7,011 nucleotides of DNA from Mollicutes bacterium. Its GTDB lineage: Bacteria; Bacillota_I; Bacilli_A; RF39; UBA660. The DNA is taken from positions 1 to 7,011 of the forward strand of contig JAAZBI010000050.1 of the NCBI GenBank assembly GCA_012513875.1. Reading direction: 5' to 3'. The notes under the pieces are model-generated. The model worked only from the letters and a program-made list of their open reading frames with translations, was not told the DNA's origin and made no database searches. The position numbers and the translations under genes were made by a program. Positions 4,128 through 7,011 of the stretch are shown piece by piece (positions within the stretch are counted from its first letter, which is position 1; every line of letters starts with the position of its first letter).

Positions 4128-7011
4128 ATGTTTATTCCATTAAATATTAAGACAAATTATTGTCCTTTATCTAGTTTCGTTGATATTAAACAACTTATTA
4201 CAAAATCAAAAGACTTAGAAATAAAAGCTTTAGGAATTACTGATCCAGATATGTATAGTAGTATGCTATTTTATCAAGAATGTATAAAAAATAAGATTAA
4301 ACCTATTATTGGTTTAGAATTAATTATCGATGATAAAAAATTATTGTTATATGCTGAAGATTATCAAGGATATCAAAATTTAACTAAATTATTATATTTA
4401 AAACAAGAAGAAAAACTTGATATAAATATAATTAATAAATATAGTGATCAAGTTCTTTGCTTAATTGATTATGATAATAGAGATTTATATGATAAAGTTA
4501 ATTTTAAAAATAAATATTTAACTTATTTAGATTTAAAACAAAGACAAGAATTAGTTAAGATTAATAAAAAAGTAATATACTCAAATGAAGTGTTGTTCTT
4601 AGAAGAAACTGATGCTGAAAAATTAAAACATTTATATTTAATTAGAGATGGGAAAAAGATAAGTTCTTTAGATGAATACTTATTTTTTGATAATTGTTTT
4701 TCAAATCAAAAACAAGTTCATCCTGAAGATATGATTTATTATCAAGAAATTTTTAATTTAATTGATTTAAAATTCCCTAAGAATAATCTTTTACCTCAAT
4801 ATTCAGAGACTAAAGATTCTAAAATATATTTACAATCTTTATGTAAATTAGGTTTACAAAAAAGATTGTCAAATGATTTAAAGAAAGATTATGTTGATCG
4901 TTTAAAATACGAATTAAAAGTAATCGATGAAATGGGATTTAATGATTATTTTTTAGTGGTCTATGATTATGTTCAATATGCTAAAAAACAAAGAATATTA
5001 GTAGGACCAGGACGTGGTAGTGCTGCAGGTAGTTTAGTAGCTTATTGTTTAGGAATAACTGATTTAGATCCTATAGCATACGATTTATTATTTGAAAGGT
5101 TTTTAAATAAAGAAAGAATAACAATGCCAGATATAGACATTGATTTTGATAGTGAAAGAAGAGAAGAAGTAGTTAATTATGTTAGAGATAAATATGGTAA
5201 ACGAAGAGTTATGCCTATAATTACGTTTGTTACCTTAGGTGGGAAACAAGCGATTAGAGATTTGGGAAGAATTTACGATTTAGATTTAAGAATTGTAGAT
5301 CGAGTATGTAATTTGATTAATTTAACTTTAAGCTTAAAAGATAATTTAGAAAGTAATCAATATTTGAAGAGTTTAATTACTTCTGATTTTAAATTGGAAA
5401 AGATTTATACTTTAGCGATTAGTTTAGAAGGTGTTAAAAGACAAATATCTATTCATGCAGCAGGGGTAGTTGTGTCTAAGTATGAGATAGATAATTATAT
5501 ACCAGTTAAGAAATATGAAGATGGTTATTTAACTGGTTATTCGATGGAATATTTAGAAGATTTAGGTTTATTAAAAATGGATTTTTTAGGTTTAAGAAAT
5601 TTAACTTTTGTTTCTAATATTTTAAAGATGATTCCTGAAGGTTCTTGGAAAGATATTCCTTTAGATGATGAAAAGACTTTGCATTTATTTGGTAATGCTT
5701 TAACTGAAGGTGTTTTCCAATTTGAATCAGCGGGAATGAAAAACTTTTTAAGAAAATTACAACCAAGCAACTTTTTAGAAATAGTAGCAGCTAATGCTTT
5801 GTTTAGACCAGGGCCTATGGCTAATATTGATAGTTATATTCGACGTAAAGAAGGAAAAGAAAAGATTGATTATTTACATCCTTCTTTAAAGAAGATATTA
5901 GAGAGCACTTATGGAATCATTATTTATCAAGAACAGATAATGGAAATAGCCCACATTATGGCTGATTATTCTTATGCTGAAGCAGATATCTTGAGAAGAG
6001 CAATGAGTAAGAAAAAAGAAAGCGATTTATTATCATTACAAACAGAGTTTGTAACGAGAAGTATCGAAAAAGGTTATAAAAAAGAATTAGCTGAAAAAGT
6101 ATATGAGTTAATTTTAAAGTTCGCTAATTATGGATTTAATAAAGCTCACTCTGTAGCGTATTCTTTATTAGGATATAAAATGGCTTATTTAAAAGCTCAT
6201 TTTCCAGCTCAATTTATGAGTAGTTTATTAACTAATGTCATTGGTAATAAAACAAAAATAAAGGAATATATAGACGAATGTCGATTAAATAACTTAGAGA
6301 TATTAAAACCTAATGTGAATAAGTCTTCAGCTCAATTTACTTTAGTTGATAATAAAATAATCTTCTCTTTAGCAGCTATTTCTAACGTTGGTTTTTTAAC
6401 TGCTAATAAGATTGTAGAAACAAGAAAGAGTGGAGATTATTTAGATTATTTTGATTTTATTAGTCGAACTTATGGAAATTCTGTTAATCGTAAAGTAATT
6501 GAATCTTTAATTTTATCAGGAGCTTTAGATAGTTTTAATTATAATCGAAAAACGATGATTGAAAATATTGATAATGCTATAAATTATGCTGAAATAGTTA
6601 AAGGATCATCTTTATTAGAAGTAGAAAAACCAGTTATGATTAATTATGAAGAATATCCAGATAAAGATCTCTGTTTAAAAGAAAAAGAAGCTTTTGGATT
6701 TTATTTTAATAATCATCCGGTTAGTTTTTATAAAGCTCAAGGTAGTTATTTGGATTTGGACAAGATTGAGAAGTATTTTGATAAAGTAATTGAAGTAGTC
6801 GTTTATGTTGAAAGAATTAAAAAAATTAAGACAAAAAATAATGAAGAAATGGCTTTTGCAACAGCTAGTGATGAAACAGGAACAATCGATTTAGTTTTGT
6901 TTCCAAAAGTTTACAGTCTTTATGAATTAAAAATTAATTCTTTAATCAAGGTTAAAGCTCGAGTTGAAAAGAGACTGTCAAGATATCAATTATCGGTCTT
7001 AAAAATGGAAA
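4128..7011 (+). CDS. dnaE: DNA polymerase III subunit alpha (DnaE, Bacillus DnaE type), 3' end outside window
   Basis: C-family replicative DNA polymerase; in Bacilli this type extends primers, chiefly on the lagging strand, before handing over to PolC. ATG 4128 follows AAGAGGTGAT (4115-4124). The frame is open for 961 codons to the right edge. N-terminal PHP-like domain, about residues 1-190. The palm has GPGRGSAAGS (293-302), the catalytic Asp pair in PDIDIDF (D337, D339) and the third Asp in KMDFLGL (D485). Other conserved segments are HAAGVV (443-448), GVFQFESAGM (528-537), RPGPM (560-564), YQEQIM (600-605), LRRAMSKKK (622-630) and FANYGFNKAHSVAYS (665-679). A helix-hairpin-helix region precedes an OB-fold from about residue 885. 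By comparison with Bacillus DnaE only the last few dozen residues are missing. The protein is clearly shorter than the roughly 1115-residue relative, mostly in the N-terminal third. The metal-binding histidines of the PHP domain are replaced, so proofreading or phosphoesterase activity there is unlikely. Polymerase function looks intact. Confidence 0.96.
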   Translation, partial: MFIPLNIKTNYCPLSSFVDIKQLITKSKDLEIKALGITDPDMYSSMLFYQECIKNKIKPIIGLELIIDDKKLLLYAEDYQGYQNLTKLLYLKQEEKLDINIINKYSDQVLCLIDYDNRDLYDKVNFKNKYLTYLDLKQRQELVKINKKVIYSNEVLFLEETDAEKLKHLYLIRDGKKISSLDEYLFFDNCFSNQKQVHPEDMIYYQEIFNLIDLKFPKNNLLPQYSETKDSKIYLQSLCKLGLQKRLSNDLKKDYVDRLKYELKVIDEMGFNDYFLVVYDYVQYAKKQRILVGPGRGSAAGSLVAYCLGITDLDPIAYDLLFERFLNKERITMPDIDIDFDSERREEVVNYVRDKYGKRRVMPIITFVTLGGKQAIRDLGRIYDLDLRIVDRVCNLINLTLSLKDNLESNQYLKSLITSDFKLEKIYTLAISLEGVKRQISIHAAGVVVSKYEIDNYIPVKKYEDGYLTGYSMEYLEDLGLLKMDFLGLRNLTFVSNILKMIPEGSWKDIPLDDEKTLHLFGNALTEGVFQFESAGMKNFLRKLQPSNFLEIVAANALFRPGPMANIDSYIRRKEGKEKIDYLHPSLKKILESTYGIIIYQEQIMEIAHIMADYSYAEADILRRAMSKKKESDLLSLQTEFVTRSIEKGYKKELAEKVYELILKFANYGFNKAHSVAYSLLGYKMAYLKAHFPAQFMSSLLTNVIGNKTKIKEYIDECRLNNLEILKPNVNKSSAQFTLVDNKIIFSLAAISNVGFLTANKIVETRKSGDYLDYFDFISRTYGNSVNRKVIESLILSGALDSFNYNRKTMIENIDNAINYAEIVKGSSLLEVEKPVMINYEEYPDKDLCLKEKEAFGFYFNNHPVSFYKAQGSYLDLDKIEKYFDKVIEVVVYVERIKKIKTKNNEEMAFATASDETGTIDLVLFPKVYSLYELKINSLIKVKARVEKRLSRYQLSVLKME

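Noticed and set aside
5537..5770. 77-codon open frame on the minus strand
   Set aside because: Lies inside conserved dnaE sequence on the opposite strand; no ribosome binding site.
4128..7011. dnaE as a pseudogene or frameshifted gene
   Set aside because: Frame was followed codon by codon over most of the gene without a stop or shift, and all polymerase motifs and catalytic Asp residues are present; it simply runs off the window.

Overview
The window is very AT-rich (roughly a quarter G+C by eye) and densely coding, with strong GAGGTGAT-type ribosome binding sites and T-tailed hairpin terminators. Gene content (Bacillus-type DnaE, RlmD/RlmCD-type rRNA methyltransferase, short bL28) points to the Bacillota, probably a low-GC, host-associated or uncultured member of the Bacilli. 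All four tryptophans seen in complete reading are TGG, so this does not look like a Mycoplasma using TGA for tryptophan. None of the seven visible stop codons is TGA. The lineage call is inference.

Layout from left to right: (1) the 3' part of a superfamily I DNA helicase of the DNA helicase IV type, running in from the left edge. It is followed by a 46-codon in-frame open stretch with a membrane helix but no start codon, ending in a terminator. (2) rlmD, a 23S rRNA uracil-5 methyltransferase, with its own extended -10 promoter. (3) A two-gene unit made of a 30-residue membrane miniprotein and a 107-residue soluble protein with a duplicated motif, behind a good sigma-A promoter. (4) An unrecognised 79-residue protein with its own consensus promoter and terminator. 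(5) A solitary type IV pilin-like protein with its own promoter. (6) A bidirectional terminator shared with rpmB (bL28) on the minus strand. (7) A divergent promoter region. (8) dnaE, the DNA polymerase III alpha subunit, open to the right edge and probably only a few dozen residues short of complete.

The flanks are housekeeping information-processing genes: helicase, rRNA modification, ribosomal protein and replicative polymerase. The middle 1.2 kb (about 2620-3840) holds four small genes that are unrecognised or orphaned, each unit with its own promoter. Two of the four encode membrane-inserted proteins. Nothing ties the parts into one pathway. The impression is of a streamlined chromosome with short leaders and stop codons set inside terminator stems, plus a small lineage-specific insert. 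I see no CRISPR array, tRNA, rRNA, transposase or phage genes. No gene-free stretch exceeds 300 bases; the longest is 1242-1416.
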